A DNA stretch of 23,696 nucleotides from NCBI GenBank assembly GCA_037444845.1, contig JBBILQ010000042.1, positions 1 to 23,696 of the forward strand, in the 5' to 3' direction. Numbering within the stretch: position 1 is the stretch's first letter; every line of letters begins with the position of its first letter. The translations under genes were made by a program, and so were the position numbers. Positions 1 to 7,351 of the stretch are shown one piece after another. The DNA is from JARYMI01 sp037444845 (lineage in GTDB: Bacteria > Acidobacteriota > Aminicenantia > Aminicenantales > UBA8522). Below the pieces are notes generated by a model, which searched no databases, was not told where the DNA came from, and worked only from the letters and a program-made list of their open reading frames with translations.

Positions 1-204
1 CACTCCGTCTTTATCCGGCAGCCCTAAGTCGAGGATCAAGATATCCGGCCGGAGGGAAAAATGAAAGTCCAGCGCCTGCCGGGCGTTTTCAGCCTCGGAA
101 ACGTGGAAGCCATACGTCGACAGGGAGGCGCTCAAGAAACGCCGGATGGGCTTTTCGTCATCGACCACTAAGACATGCAGCTTCTGTTTAGCCGAATTCT
201 TCAT
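1..204 (-). CDS. KdpE-like response regulator, receiver domain (partial, cut by window edge)
   Basis: Only the first 68 codons are present; the gene continues beyond base 1. The protein begins MKNSAKQKLHVLVVDDEKP and has a CheY-like receiver: the acidic pair in VVDDE near residues 13-16, then the phospho-acceptor Asp59 in LILDLGLPDKDG. The IRRFL segment and the LDLGLPD-x-DG signature are typical of KdpE of the potassium-responsive KdpDE pair. A winged-helix DNA-binding domain would be expected in the missing part but cannot be seen. The ATG at 204 lies 7 nt after the sensor kinase stop codon, so the two genes are probably co-transcribed and translationally coupled. No kdpFABC genes are in view, so a potassium role is inferred from family resemblance only. 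Confidence 0.85.
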   Translation of the reverse strand, partial: MKNSAKQKLHVLVVDDEKPIRRFLSASLSTYGFHVSEAENARQALDFHFSLRPDILILDLGLPDKDGV

Positions 205-211
205 GATGATG

Positions 212-1736
212 TTAGTTTTGCCTTTGAAGAGGGATCTCGACGATGACCGTCGTTTCCTTGTTTTCGAGGCTCTCGATCCAGATCCGGCCGCCGTGCAGCT
301 CGACAATCGCCTTGCAGATGGAAAGGCCGAGGCCAGTGCCGGGAGCGGGACTCTGGACGGCNNNNNNNNNNAACGTGCAGGCCCTGCTCAACCCGGTAGA
401 ACTTGTCAACGACCCGCTCCAGGTCTTCGGGGGGGATGCCGCAGCCGTGGTCCCTGACCATGATTTTGAGGAAGCCGTTTTCAGACTTGGCGGTTAACTC
501 GATTCGCGTCTCCGGCGGTGAGTACTTGGCCGCATTATCAACGATATTCGTTATGACCTTGGTCATCAAAAAGAAATCAGCAAACACGCTCTCGATGTCT
601 CTCGGAATCTCAATCCAGATAGCCCGATGCTCGAGCTTGTCCTTCAATTCCTCCAGGGAGACTCCGATGATTTCTCTGATGTCATGGGGCCGCAACTGGA
701 CACTTAATGTCCCGGCTTCAAGCCTGGCCATGTCCAATAGATGGCCAACCAATCGATTCATTCGAACGGATTCCTCATAGGCTGTTTCGAGCAGCTCCTG
801 CTTGATTTGGGGGTCGAGCCTCTTCTTTTTTTGAAGCAGGCTGCTCAAGCTTCCGGTAATCGAGACAAGGGGTGTCCTCAAGTCATGAGAAATAGAGCTG
901 AGAAGAGTCGCTTGAAGTTTCTCTTTTTCATGCAGGAGTTCGATCTCCCGGTTTTCCTCGAGAAGCCTGATCCGCTCAATGGCCATTGCCGCTTGATTAG
1001 CCATGGAGTCCAGCAATTTTTTCTTCTCGCCATCGAGAGATGCGGCCTTATTGAGCATAACATAAGAATATGCCGCCAGAGGTTTGTCGCTTTCTCTGAG
1101 AGCTAAGCTGTGGCTGGCAGATTCGCCTGTCTCTTTGGCCCGATCTCTACTAACACCCTCTTGGGAAAAGACGAGTTTAATTGATTCCCGGGCAGACTCA
1201 TCAGCGAGCTCATCCCCCCGGGTGTTCCAAGACCGCGCCCGTTCTCCTTCCCCGAGCTGAACAGATACATCGCCTCCCACGATTTTCTGTAGATGGGACA
1301 GGATAACGCGAATCGCATCTTCCAAGCGAAGAGTGCCCGCCAGGTCCTTGCTCAGGTTGAAAAGGGCCGTCGTCTGAGCTTCACGGTTGCGGGCTTCGAT
1401 AGCCCTTTCTCTCATCTTGGAGGCGAGTTCGCTAATGACCACCCCGACGATCAATAGGGCGATAAAGGTGAGAAAGTATTGGGTATCATCAACGGTGAAG
1501 GTGAATCGGGGCGGAATAAACAGAAAATCAAAAGCCAGTACGCTCACAACCGCTGCCACGATAGAAGGCGCCCGGCCCCAAAGGTTGGCTGAGATCACGA
1601 CTGCCAGGAGATAAAGCATGACCAGATTGGTGGGGTTGAAATACCTGTGCACGATTTCCCCCACGACGGACGTGAGGGCAACCAGAACCAGACTCCACAG
1701 ACAGCCGCTAAATGTTGCCTTGATCTTTTTAGACAC
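212..1736 (-). CDS. KdpD-like sensor histidine kinase, short form (interrupted by an N run)
   Basis: Membrane sensor kinase, partner of the adjacent regulator. The order is: four hydrophobic segments of the KdpD membrane-domain type (about residues 10-105), a GAF-like region (about 120-255), a dimerisation/phosphoacceptor domain with His284 in SISHDLRTPL, then an ATPase domain with an N box (NIVDNAAKYSP) and G1 box (DHGCGIP). After the N run at 362-371 the reading frame resumes with the G2 box GTGLGLSICKAIVELHGG and stops at 212. Read through the 10 Ns the frame is broken, but both flanks end exactly on codon boundaries, so the break is an assembly artefact. The start is GTG at 1736 behind a purine-rich stretch. 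Canonical KdpD has a large cytoplasmic N-terminal KdpD/USP region; it is absent here, giving about 505 residues plus the gap instead of about 900. The stimulus is unknown. Confidence 0.88.
362..371. other. Assembly gap (10 Ns) inside the sensor kinase gene
   Basis: Ten consecutive undetermined bases. The kinase frame reads 455 codons up to base 372 and 49 codons plus stop from base 361, both in register with codon ends. Ten is not a multiple of three, so the run is likely a placeholder of unknown length. It falls between the F box (KFYRVEQ) and the G2 box of the ATPase domain, where only a short loop is normally found. Confidence 0.95.
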
Positions 1737-1792
1737 AGGCTTTTTTCCCGGCTGAGTTTTTCCCGTTTAATTAGGGAAGATATAATCAGAGC

Positions 1793-1866
1793 TGGCTGGG
1801 AAGCCAGGATTCGAACCTAGATTCCATGATCCAGAGTCATGTGTCCTGCCATTGGACGACTTCCCA
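1793..1866 (-). tRNA. tRNA-Gln (anticodon CUG), CCA encoded
   Basis: Read on the minus strand it folds as a 74-nt cloverleaf. The acceptor stem is TGGGAAG with CTTCCCA, the D stem is GTCC/GGAC, the anticodon stem is CATGA/TCATG around the loop CTCTGGA (anticodon CTG at positions 34-36), and the T arm is CTAGG-TTCGAAT-CCTGG. The discriminator is G73 and CCA is encoded. U at position 1 and G73 agree with glutamine identity. It lies 56 nt upstream of the GTG start of the sensor kinase on the same strand with no obvious terminator between them. Confidence 0.95.
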
Positions 1867-1878
1867 GCGGACGGCTAA

Positions 1879-1907
1879 ATCATAATCGAATTTCACCCTT
1901 TTTTCAA
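1879..1907 (-). promoter_or_regulatory. Sigma70-type promoter of tRNA-Gln
   Basis: On the minus strand the -35 box is TTGAAA (1907-1902) and the -10 box is TATGAT (1884-1879), separated by exactly 17 nt; each box matches consensus at 5 of 6 positions. The predicted transcription start near 1872 leaves a leader of about 6 nt before the mature tRNA 5' end at 1866. The same transcript could run into the sensor kinase. Confidence 0.75.
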
Positions 1908-2001
1908 CCCGATGGCAACCCGATGGGTGGCTTGGTTCGGGGGTGGACCGAGACAGGCTCCGGCGGGTTTTTCTGTTGGCAAGTTTGGGAAAGTCCTCAA
2001 A

Positions 2002-2031
2002 TTGACAGAGAAGGGGAACCCCTGATAACAT
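2002..2031 (+). promoter_or_regulatory. Possible promoter of the flippase-nrdR-hsp20-lon-thiL operon, with an inverted repeat in the spacer
   Basis: A perfect -35 box TTGACA (2002-2007) is followed by a weak -10 candidate TAACAT (2026-2031, 18-nt spacer). The spacer contains the inverted repeat AGGGG-AA-CCCCT, which could be an operator. A start here would leave almost no leader before the ATG at 2044. A five-codon ORF (ATG 2030, TGA 2045-2047) overlaps that ATG. Confidence 0.4.
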
Positions 2032-2043
2032 GGACGGCTCATC

Positions 2044-3072
2044 ATGAGGAAAACGTGGGTCCGTCTCGGGGTCGTCCTGTTCCTGACCGTCGTCTTTCTC
2101 TTCTTTTTCTTCCGGCGCGTGGACTGGGCTGAAGTTTTTCGGTATTTAGGCGACGTCAACCTGCCGATTTTCATTCTCAGCCTGGTTCTTGTTCCTCTCC
2201 ATCTCGTCACCCGGTCGCTGAGGTGGCGTTTTCTCTTGGTTCACGAAAAGATAGACGTCAGGTTTTCCAGCATGTTCTCTGCCACCGCTGTGGGTTTTGG
2301 CGTCAACTTCATCTTCCCGGGCCGGGTCGGCGAGCTGGTCAGGCCTCTCTACCTGGCTCAGAAAGAAAAGATCAGGAAGGGCTTTGCTCTGGGAACGATC
2401 ATCGTCGAGCGGACTTTTGATATCTTCACCATGTGTTTCCTTCTTGGAATTTTCCTCCTTGCCCGGCCGCTCCTCTCTTCCAGTTTCCGCACCAATGCTG
2501 ACGCCGACCCCGACCTCTACCTTTGGGGAGTCGTTGGCCTGGCTTTTGCCACCGCCCTTCTTCTCGTAAGCCTCTCACTGTATTTCTTCCGGGACAAAAC
2601 ACTCGCTGTCATCTCTTTTCTCCTCAGGCCGCTGCCGCAGAAATTCACGCGGCGCGTCCTGGTTCTGTCCGACGATTTCATCCAGGGGCTAAAGTTTTTT
2701 CACTCGCCGAAAACTCTCCTCTTGTTCACGCTCTTCTCTTTTGTCGTCTGGCTGGGGATCATCTTCTACTACTGGATCTATTTCCTCGCTTTCCGGATTG
2801 AGGTCTCCTTCTTCCTCCTCTTTCCCTACGTTTTCCTGACGATGGTGGGCGCCTCCATCCCCACGCCCGGGATGGTTGGCGGGTTTCACTATTTCTCCAA
2901 ACTCGGACTGACGACCCTCTACGGTGTCGATCCCAACCTGGCTGTCGGCGCGACCATCGTCGTCCACGCTGTTCAGGTCGTGATGACAGGTTTGATCGGG
3001 TATGTTATATTATGGAAAGAAGGGATGTCGCTCTTTCAGCTCAAGAAACTCGGAGAGGAGCCAACCCCATGA
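2044..3072 (+). CDS. Flippase-like / lysylphosphatidylglycerol synthase transmembrane-region family protein
   Basis: A 342-residue inner-membrane protein with about eight hydrophobic segments, of the UPF0104 family (AglD, YbhN, and the N-terminal flippase domain of MprF). Visible family features are the RSLRWRFLL segment near residue 58, the FPGRVGELVRP motif near residue 93, ERTFDI near 121, and a late P-TPGMVGG segment before the final helices. It lacks the soluble C-terminal aminoacyltransferase domain of MprF, so lipid lysylation is not expected; relatives are thought to move or help assemble lipid-linked substrates. The start is ATG 2044, and its TGA stop overlaps the nrdR ATG (ATGA at 3069-3072). 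It is the first gene of the nrdR-hsp20-lon-thiL transcription unit. The substrate cannot be told. Confidence 0.82.
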   Translation: MRKTWVRLGVVLFLTVVFLFFFFRRVDWAEVFRYLGDVNLPIFILSLVLVPLHLVTRSLRWRFLLVHEKIDVRFSSMFSATAVGFGVNFIFPGRVGELVRPLYLAQKEKIRKGFALGTIIVERTFDIFTMCFLLGIFLLARPLLSSSFRTNADADPDLYLWGVVGLAFATALLLVSLSLYFFRDKTLAVISFLLRPLPQKFTRRVLVLSDDFIQGLKFFHSPKTLLLFTLFSFVVWLGIIFYYWIYFLAFRIEVSFFLLFPYVFLTMVGASIPTPGMVGGFHYFSKLGLTTLYGVDPNLAVGATIVVHAVQVVMTGLIGYVILWKEGMSLFQLKKLGEEPTP

Positions 3073-3524
3073 AATGCCCTTTCTGTAACCACCCTGAGAG
3101 CAAGGTCATCGATTCCCGGGAGAGCAAGAAAGGCCTGTCCATCCGGCGGCGGAGGGAGTGTGTTGTCTGCAAGAAGCGTTTCACGACCTACGAAAAGATC
3201 GAAGAGATTCCTTACATGGTTGTGAAGAAAGACGGCAGCCGCCAGCCGTTTGACGGACAGAAGCTCCTGCGCGGCCTGCTCAAGGCCTGCGAGAAGAGGC
3301 CGATTCCCGTGCGAAAGCTCGAGGAAATCGTCGAGGAGATCGAGAATAAGGTTCAGGAGAAGCCGGACAAGGAGATCAAAGCCTCGGAGATCGGGCTCTG
3401 TCTCATGGACAGGCTCAAAGACCTGGACAAAGTCGCTTATGTCCGGTTCGCTTCCGTCTACCGCGAGTTCAAGGACGTCATCGAATTCAAGAAAGAGCTG
3501 GAAAGCTTGCTCAAGGAAAAATAG
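3069..3524 (+). CDS. nrdR: Transcriptional repressor NrdR
   Basis: A 151-residue protein, the normal size for NrdR, the nucleotide-sensing repressor of ribonucleotide reductase genes. It starts MKCPFCNHPESKVIDSR and has a zinc ribbon with Cys3, Cys6, Cys31 and Cys34 (CPFC and CVVC), with the RRRREC basic run just before the second pair. An ATP-cone domain follows from about residue 46 (VVKKDGSRQPFD) to about 136 (VRFASVYREF). A longer frame from 3012 exists, but ATG 3069 is the proper start because MKCPFC is the invariant family N-terminus. The start overlaps the previous stop as ATGA. No nrd reductase genes are in the window, so its targets lie elsewhere. Confidence 0.96.
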   Translation: MKCPFCNHPESKVIDSRESKKGLSIRRRRECVVCKKRFTTYEKIEEIPYMVVKKDGSRQPFDGQKLLRGLLKACEKRPIPVRKLEEIVEEIENKVQEKPDKEIKASEIGLCLMDRLKDLDKVAYVRFASVYREFKDVIEFKKELESLLKEK

Positions 3525-3536
3525 CTTTTCCCCGCC

Positions 3537-3971
3537 ATGGTCAAGAGGATTAAGCCAGTTTCCAGGATCATCAAGATCGATGCCGAGATCATCCGGATCA
3601 AACGGGAGAGTCCAGCGCGCAAGGAAAAGTTCCAGGATTGGGGGTTGAACTGGTTGCCGCTTGTGGATGTCTATGAAAAGAAAGACGAGATCATCGTGGA
3701 GGCTGAAATTCCCGGCGTGTCTGAGACCGATGTGGAAATCACGGTCCAGAGCAACCGGGTTGAGATCAAAGGCCTGAAGAAGGAGGGGGTTTTTTCGGGG
3801 AACACAAAGTTTCTCCGCCTCGAGAGAGAGTTTGGGGCTTTTCGCCGCCTTGTGGCTTTGCCGAGCACAGTTGTCCCGGACAGGGCCAAAGCGTTTCTGG
3901 CGAGCGGCGTTTTGAGGATTCATCTCAAGAAGTACCTGCCCCAGGAGGAGAGCAATGGCCGAAAAGGATAA
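3537..3971 (+). CDS. Small heat-shock protein, Hsp20/alpha-crystallin family
   Basis: A 144-residue ATP-independent holdase chaperone. The alpha-crystallin domain runs from about residue 40 (LPLVDVYEKKDEIIVEAEIPG) to about 134. The diagnostic closing motif A-x-x-x-GVLRIHLKK is at about residues 120-132. The first 35 residues are basic, and the C-terminal tail after KKYLP is short. It follows nrdR by 12 nt, and its last 17 nt overlap the start of lon, so chaperone and protease are made from one mRNA with coupled translation. This joins a factor that holds unfolded proteins to one that degrades them. No heat-shock promoter or CIRCE element is visible directly upstream. Confidence 0.93.
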   Translation: MVKRIKPVSRIIKIDAEIIRIKRESPARKEKFQDWGLNWLPLVDVYEKKDEIIVEAEIPGVSETDVEITVQSNRVEIKGLKKEGVFSGNTKFLRLEREFGAFRRLVALPSTVVPDRAKAFLASGVLRIHLKKYLPQEESNGRKG

Positions 3972-6360
3972 CAGAAACGGAGAAAACTTAGACGAATTGA
4001 TCGAAGAACGCGACCAAAAACTGCAGATCCCCCAGAAGCTGCCCGTGCTTTTGCTCCGTGACATCGTCGTTTTCCCTTACATGATCGCGCCCCTTTTTGT
4101 GGGGCGTGAAAAATCCAAAAATGCCATCGACTTCGCCCTTGCCACCAATCGCATGGTCCTCCTCTTAACCCAGAGGGATATGGATGTCGAGGAGCCCAAG
4201 CGCGAGGACGTTTATGACGTCGGGACAGTTGCCCTGATCATGAGAATGCTGAAGCTCCCCGACGGGAGGATAAGAATCCTCGCCCAGGGATTGATTCGGG
4301 CCAGGGTCGAGTCCTTCGAAGAAGACCAGCCTGTCATCCAGGCCCAGGTTTCGGTCATCCATGAGCCTGAGAGCAAGGAAAGGACGATCGAGAATGAAGC
4401 CCTCATCCGCAACGTCCGGAGCGGCCTGGAAAAGGCAACCTCGCTCGGAAAAAACATCCCGCCCGAAGTTCTGATCATCGCGGCTAACGTCGAGGAGATG
4501 GGCCGGTTGGCTGATTTAACGGCAGCCAACCTGGAACTCAAGGTCGAGGAAGCACAAACGATCCTGGAGGTCGTTGACGCGGCCCAGCGTCTGAAAAGGG
4601 TGTTTGAACTCCTGACCAAGGAGATCGAGCTCTTAGACATGCAGTCAAAAATAAGCACTGAGGCCAAGGGAGAGATGGATAAACACCAGAGACAGTATTT
4701 CCTGCGTCAGCAGCTCAAGGCGATCCAGAAAGAGCTTGGCGAAGGCAGCGAGCTTCAGGAAGAGATCAAGTCCTACCAGGAAAAACTGGAGAAGCTCAAG
4801 GTCTCGGAGGAAGTCAGGGAAGAGCTGGAAAAACAGATCAGCCGGCTTGCCCAGATGCACCCCGAATCGGCCGAGACAGCCGTTGTCAGGACTTACCTTG
4901 ACTGGATGTTTTCACTGCCCTGGAGCAAGAGCACGGTCGATAACCTTGACCTCCGCAAAGCCAAGACTATTCTGGACGAAGACCACTACGGCCTGGAAAA
5001 AGTGAAGGAGAGGATTCTCGAGTATCTGGCTGTCCGGTCGCTCTCGCGAAAAATCAAGGGGCCGATCCTCTGCTTCGTCGGGCCCCCTGGCGTTGGGAAG
5101 ACGTCGCTGGGACGCTCGATCTCCCGGGCCCTGGGGAGGAAATTCATCCGCATTTCTCTTGGCGGAGTCCGTGACGAAGCCGAGATACGAGGGCACAGGC
5201 GCACCTACGTCGGCGCCATGCCGGGGCGAATCATCCAGGGAATAAGGCGGGCCGGGTCGAATAACCCCGTGTTCATGATGGACGAGGTGGACAAAATCGG
5301 AGCCGATTTCAGGGGAGATCCGTCTGCCGCCCTCCTCGAAGTCCTCGATCCCGAGCAGAACTTCGCTTTCCGGGATCACTATCTCGGCGTCCCTTTCGAC
5401 CTGTCCAAGGTCATGTTCATCACGACGGCCAACCTGCTCGACCCCATTCAGCCGGCTTTCCGCGACCGGATGGAGATCATCAGCCTTCCCGGCTACACAG
5501 AGGAGGAGAAACTCGAGATCGCCCTTCGGCATCTCGTGCCCAAGCAGATAAGCGAGCACGCCCTGAACTCGAAGTCAATCGATTTTACCCAGGGAGCAAT
5601 AAGAAAGATCATATCTCTCTACACGCGAGAAGCAGGGGTCAGGAACCTTGAAAGGGAGATCGCCTCGACCTGCCGGAAAGTCGCGCGCAAGGTCGCCGAG
5701 GGAAAGAAAAAAACATACCGGATTACCTCACAGAATATCGAGCGCTACCTCGGCCCGCCGCGCATCTTCAAGGACCAGCTCCTGCAGAAAGACCAGGTCG
5801 GCGTGGCCACCGGGGTTGCCTGGACCGCAACCGGCGGAGAGATGCTTTTTGTCGAAGTCACGAAGATGAAGGGAAAGGGGAATCTCTCCCTGACAGGCTC
5901 TCTCGGCGACGTGATGAAGGAATCCGCTCAGGCGGCGTTAAGCTATGCCCGGGCCCATGCCGAAGAGTACGGGATCGACCCGAATTTCTTCTCCGATCAT
6001 GATTTCCACATCCACATCCCCGAGGGAGCCATCCCCAAAGACGGGCCTTCGGCGGGAGTCACCATGGCCACCGCCATGCTCTCAGTCTGCACGAACACTA
6101 AGGTGAAACGGGACGTGGCCATGACAGGAGAGATCACGCTCCGGGGCAACGTCCTGCCTATCGGCGGCGTGAAGGAAAAGGTCCTGGCCGCCCAGCGGGC
6201 CGGCATCCGCAACATCATCCTCCCGGCTCCCAACAAGAAAGACCTGATCGACATCCCGCAAAAAATCAAAAGGGAGATGGATTTTATTTTTGTCGAAGAG
6301 ATCAAAGACGTCTTCGAGCATGCCTTGGTCATGCCGCCGGGCCAAAAGGCAGAGGGATGA
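3955..6360 (+). CDS. lon: ATP-dependent protease Lon (LonA type)
   Basis: An 801-residue cytoplasmic AAA+ serine protease. Order: LON substrate-binding domain (about residues 28-220, beginning LPVLLLRDIVVFPYMIAPLF), coiled region (about 230-310), AAA+ module with Walker A GPPGVGKTS (Lys382) and Walker B VFMMDEVDK, then the C-terminal protease domain. The catalytic dyad is Ser699 (DGPSAG) and Lys742 (GGVKEK), 43 residues apart as in E. coli Lon. The length is normal (E. coli 784). There is no membrane segment, so it is not LonB. The ATG at 3955 is inside the hsp20 end (AGGAGAGCAATGG gives a good ribosome site), and the TGA overlaps the thiL ATG. It degrades damaged and short-lived regulatory proteins. 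Confidence 0.98.
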   Translation: MAEKDNRNGENLDELIEERDQKLQIPQKLPVLLLRDIVVFPYMIAPLFVGREKSKNAIDFALATNRMVLLLTQRDMDVEEPKREDVYDVGTVALIMRMLKLPDGRIRILAQGLIRARVESFEEDQPVIQAQVSVIHEPESKERTIENEALIRNVRSGLEKATSLGKNIPPEVLIIAANVEEMGRLADLTAANLELKVEEAQTILEVVDAAQRLKRVFELLTKEIELLDMQSKISTEAKGEMDKHQRQYFLRQQLKAIQKELGEGSELQEEIKSYQEKLEKLKVSEEVREELEKQISRLAQMHPESAETAVVRTYLDWMFSLPWSKSTVDNLDLRKAKTILDEDHYGLEKVKERILEYLAVRSLSRKIKGPILCFVGPPGVGKTSLGRSISRALGRKFIRISLGGVRDEAEIRGHRRTYVGAMPGRIIQGIRRAGSNNPVFMMDEVDKIGADFRGDPSAALLEVLDPEQNFAFRDHYLGVPFDLSKVMFITTANLLDPIQPAFRDRMEIISLPGYTEEEKLEIALRHLVPKQISEHALNSKSIDFTQGAIRKIISLYTREAGVRNLEREIASTCRKVARKVAEGKKKTYRITSQNIERYLGPPRIFKDQLLQKDQVGVATGVAWTATGGEMLFVEVTKMKGKGNLSLTGSLGDVMKESAQAALSYARAHAEEYGIDPNFFSDHDFHIHIPEGAIPKDGPSAGVTMATAMLSVCTNTKVKRDVAMTGEITLRGNVLPIGGVKEKVLAAQRAGIRNIILPAPNKKDLIDIPQKIKREMDFIFVEEIKDVFEHALVMPPGQKAEG

Positions 6361-7331
6361 AGCTTCGTTCCCTGCGGGAAAGAGACCTTATTGCGGCCGT
6401 CACAAAAGAGTTCCGGAGCCAAAAACGAGAACTGATCATCGGCATCGGAGATGACGCGGCGGTCATTCGGAGGAAGAACAAATTGCTTCTCCTGACCAAA
6501 GACCTTCTCATCGAGAACGTCCACTTCATCACGTTGCTCCATCCGCCGTATGAGTTGGGGAGAAAGTCTCTTAACGTCAACCTGAGCGATGTCGCGGCCA
6601 TGGGTGGACGGGCGGAATATGCCCTTCTCGGGCTCGGGCTCAGGAAGAAGACGGATCCAACATGGGTCGAACGGTTTTTTTTAGGCTTTAAGTCGGCGGC
6701 TCAAGAGAGCGGAGTCGAGCTTATCGGCGGGGACACTTCAGCATCGAAAAATGTCGTTATTTCTGTGACCGTCGTCGGCTCGGCAGAACACGTGGTCCCG
6801 AGAAACGGAGCCAGGCCGGGCGACCTGATCTTTATCTCGGGCTATTTGGGCGATGCGGCCGCAGGCTTGCGGCTGCTTAAAAAGGGATTCCGGGCGGGAA
6901 CTGACAGACAGGCGGATGCGTTGATAAAAGCTTTTCTCGACCCAAGGCCCCAGCTTGCTTTGGCCGGGGCGCTCTCACGCCGGCGATTGGCCTCGGCGAT
7001 GATCGACACGAGCGACGGTCTGTCTGTTGACCTCGGGCACATCTGCGAAGAAAGCCGCGCCGGCGCCGAAATCTACGTTGAAAAGCTGCCGCTTTCGCCG
7101 GAGATACGGGTTATTGAAAAAACCCCGGTTACCCTTGCTCTTCATGGCGGGGAAGACTACCAGCTTCTCTTCACCGTTTCCCCGAAAAACATGGCTGCTT
7201 TAGCGAGCCTTCAACAGAGGTTCAGCCTTTATTGCATAGGCCACATAACGGGGAGCAAGACGATCCGAGTCATCGACAGGAATGGCCGCAGCCGGCGTCT
7301 CGAGGCCGAGGGCTATCATCATTTTTCCTGA
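6357..7331 (+). CDS. thiL: Thiamine-monophosphate kinase ThiL
   Basis: A 324-residue enzyme that phosphorylates thiamine monophosphate to the cofactor thiamine pyrophosphate. Family motifs in order: GIGDDAAV near residue 30, TKDLLIENVHF near 47, NLSDVAAMGG near 75, GGDTS near 123, and the late TSDGLSVDLGHI segment near 220, matching the ATP and Mg binding residues of the AIR synthase/ThiL fold. The start overlaps the lon stop (ATGA). The gene ends with TGA-TAA in tandem, 20 nt from the convergent DapF gene, with no visible terminator. No other thiamine gene is present; last place in the lon operon is a context oddity, not evidence for another function. Confidence 0.95.
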   Translation: MKLRSLRERDLIAAVTKEFRSQKRELIIGIGDDAAVIRRKNKLLLLTKDLLIENVHFITLLHPPYELGRKSLNVNLSDVAAMGGRAEYALLGLGLRKKTDPTWVERFFLGFKSAAQESGVELIGGDTSASKNVVISVTVVGSAEHVVPRNGARPGDLIFISGYLGDAAAGLRLLKKGFRAGTDRQADALIKAFLDPRPQLALAGALSRRRLASAMIDTSDGLSVDLGHICEESRAGAEIYVEKLPLSPEIRVIEKTPVTLALHGGEDYQLLFTVSPKNMAALASLQQRFSLYCIGHITGSKTIRVIDRNGRSRRLEAEGYHHFS

Positions 7332-7351
7332 TAAGAACAGTCTCAATTTCC

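Noticed and set aside
3036..4064. 342-codon open frame on the minus strand opposite nrdR and hsp20
   Set aside because: It is the antisense shadow of two clear genes. Its product is low-complexity Leu/Asp/His-rich with no domain, and it crosses the gene boundary.
4912..5559. 215-codon minus-strand frame opposite lon
   Set aside because: Opposite the conserved AAA+ region of Lon; no ribosome site or recognisable motif.
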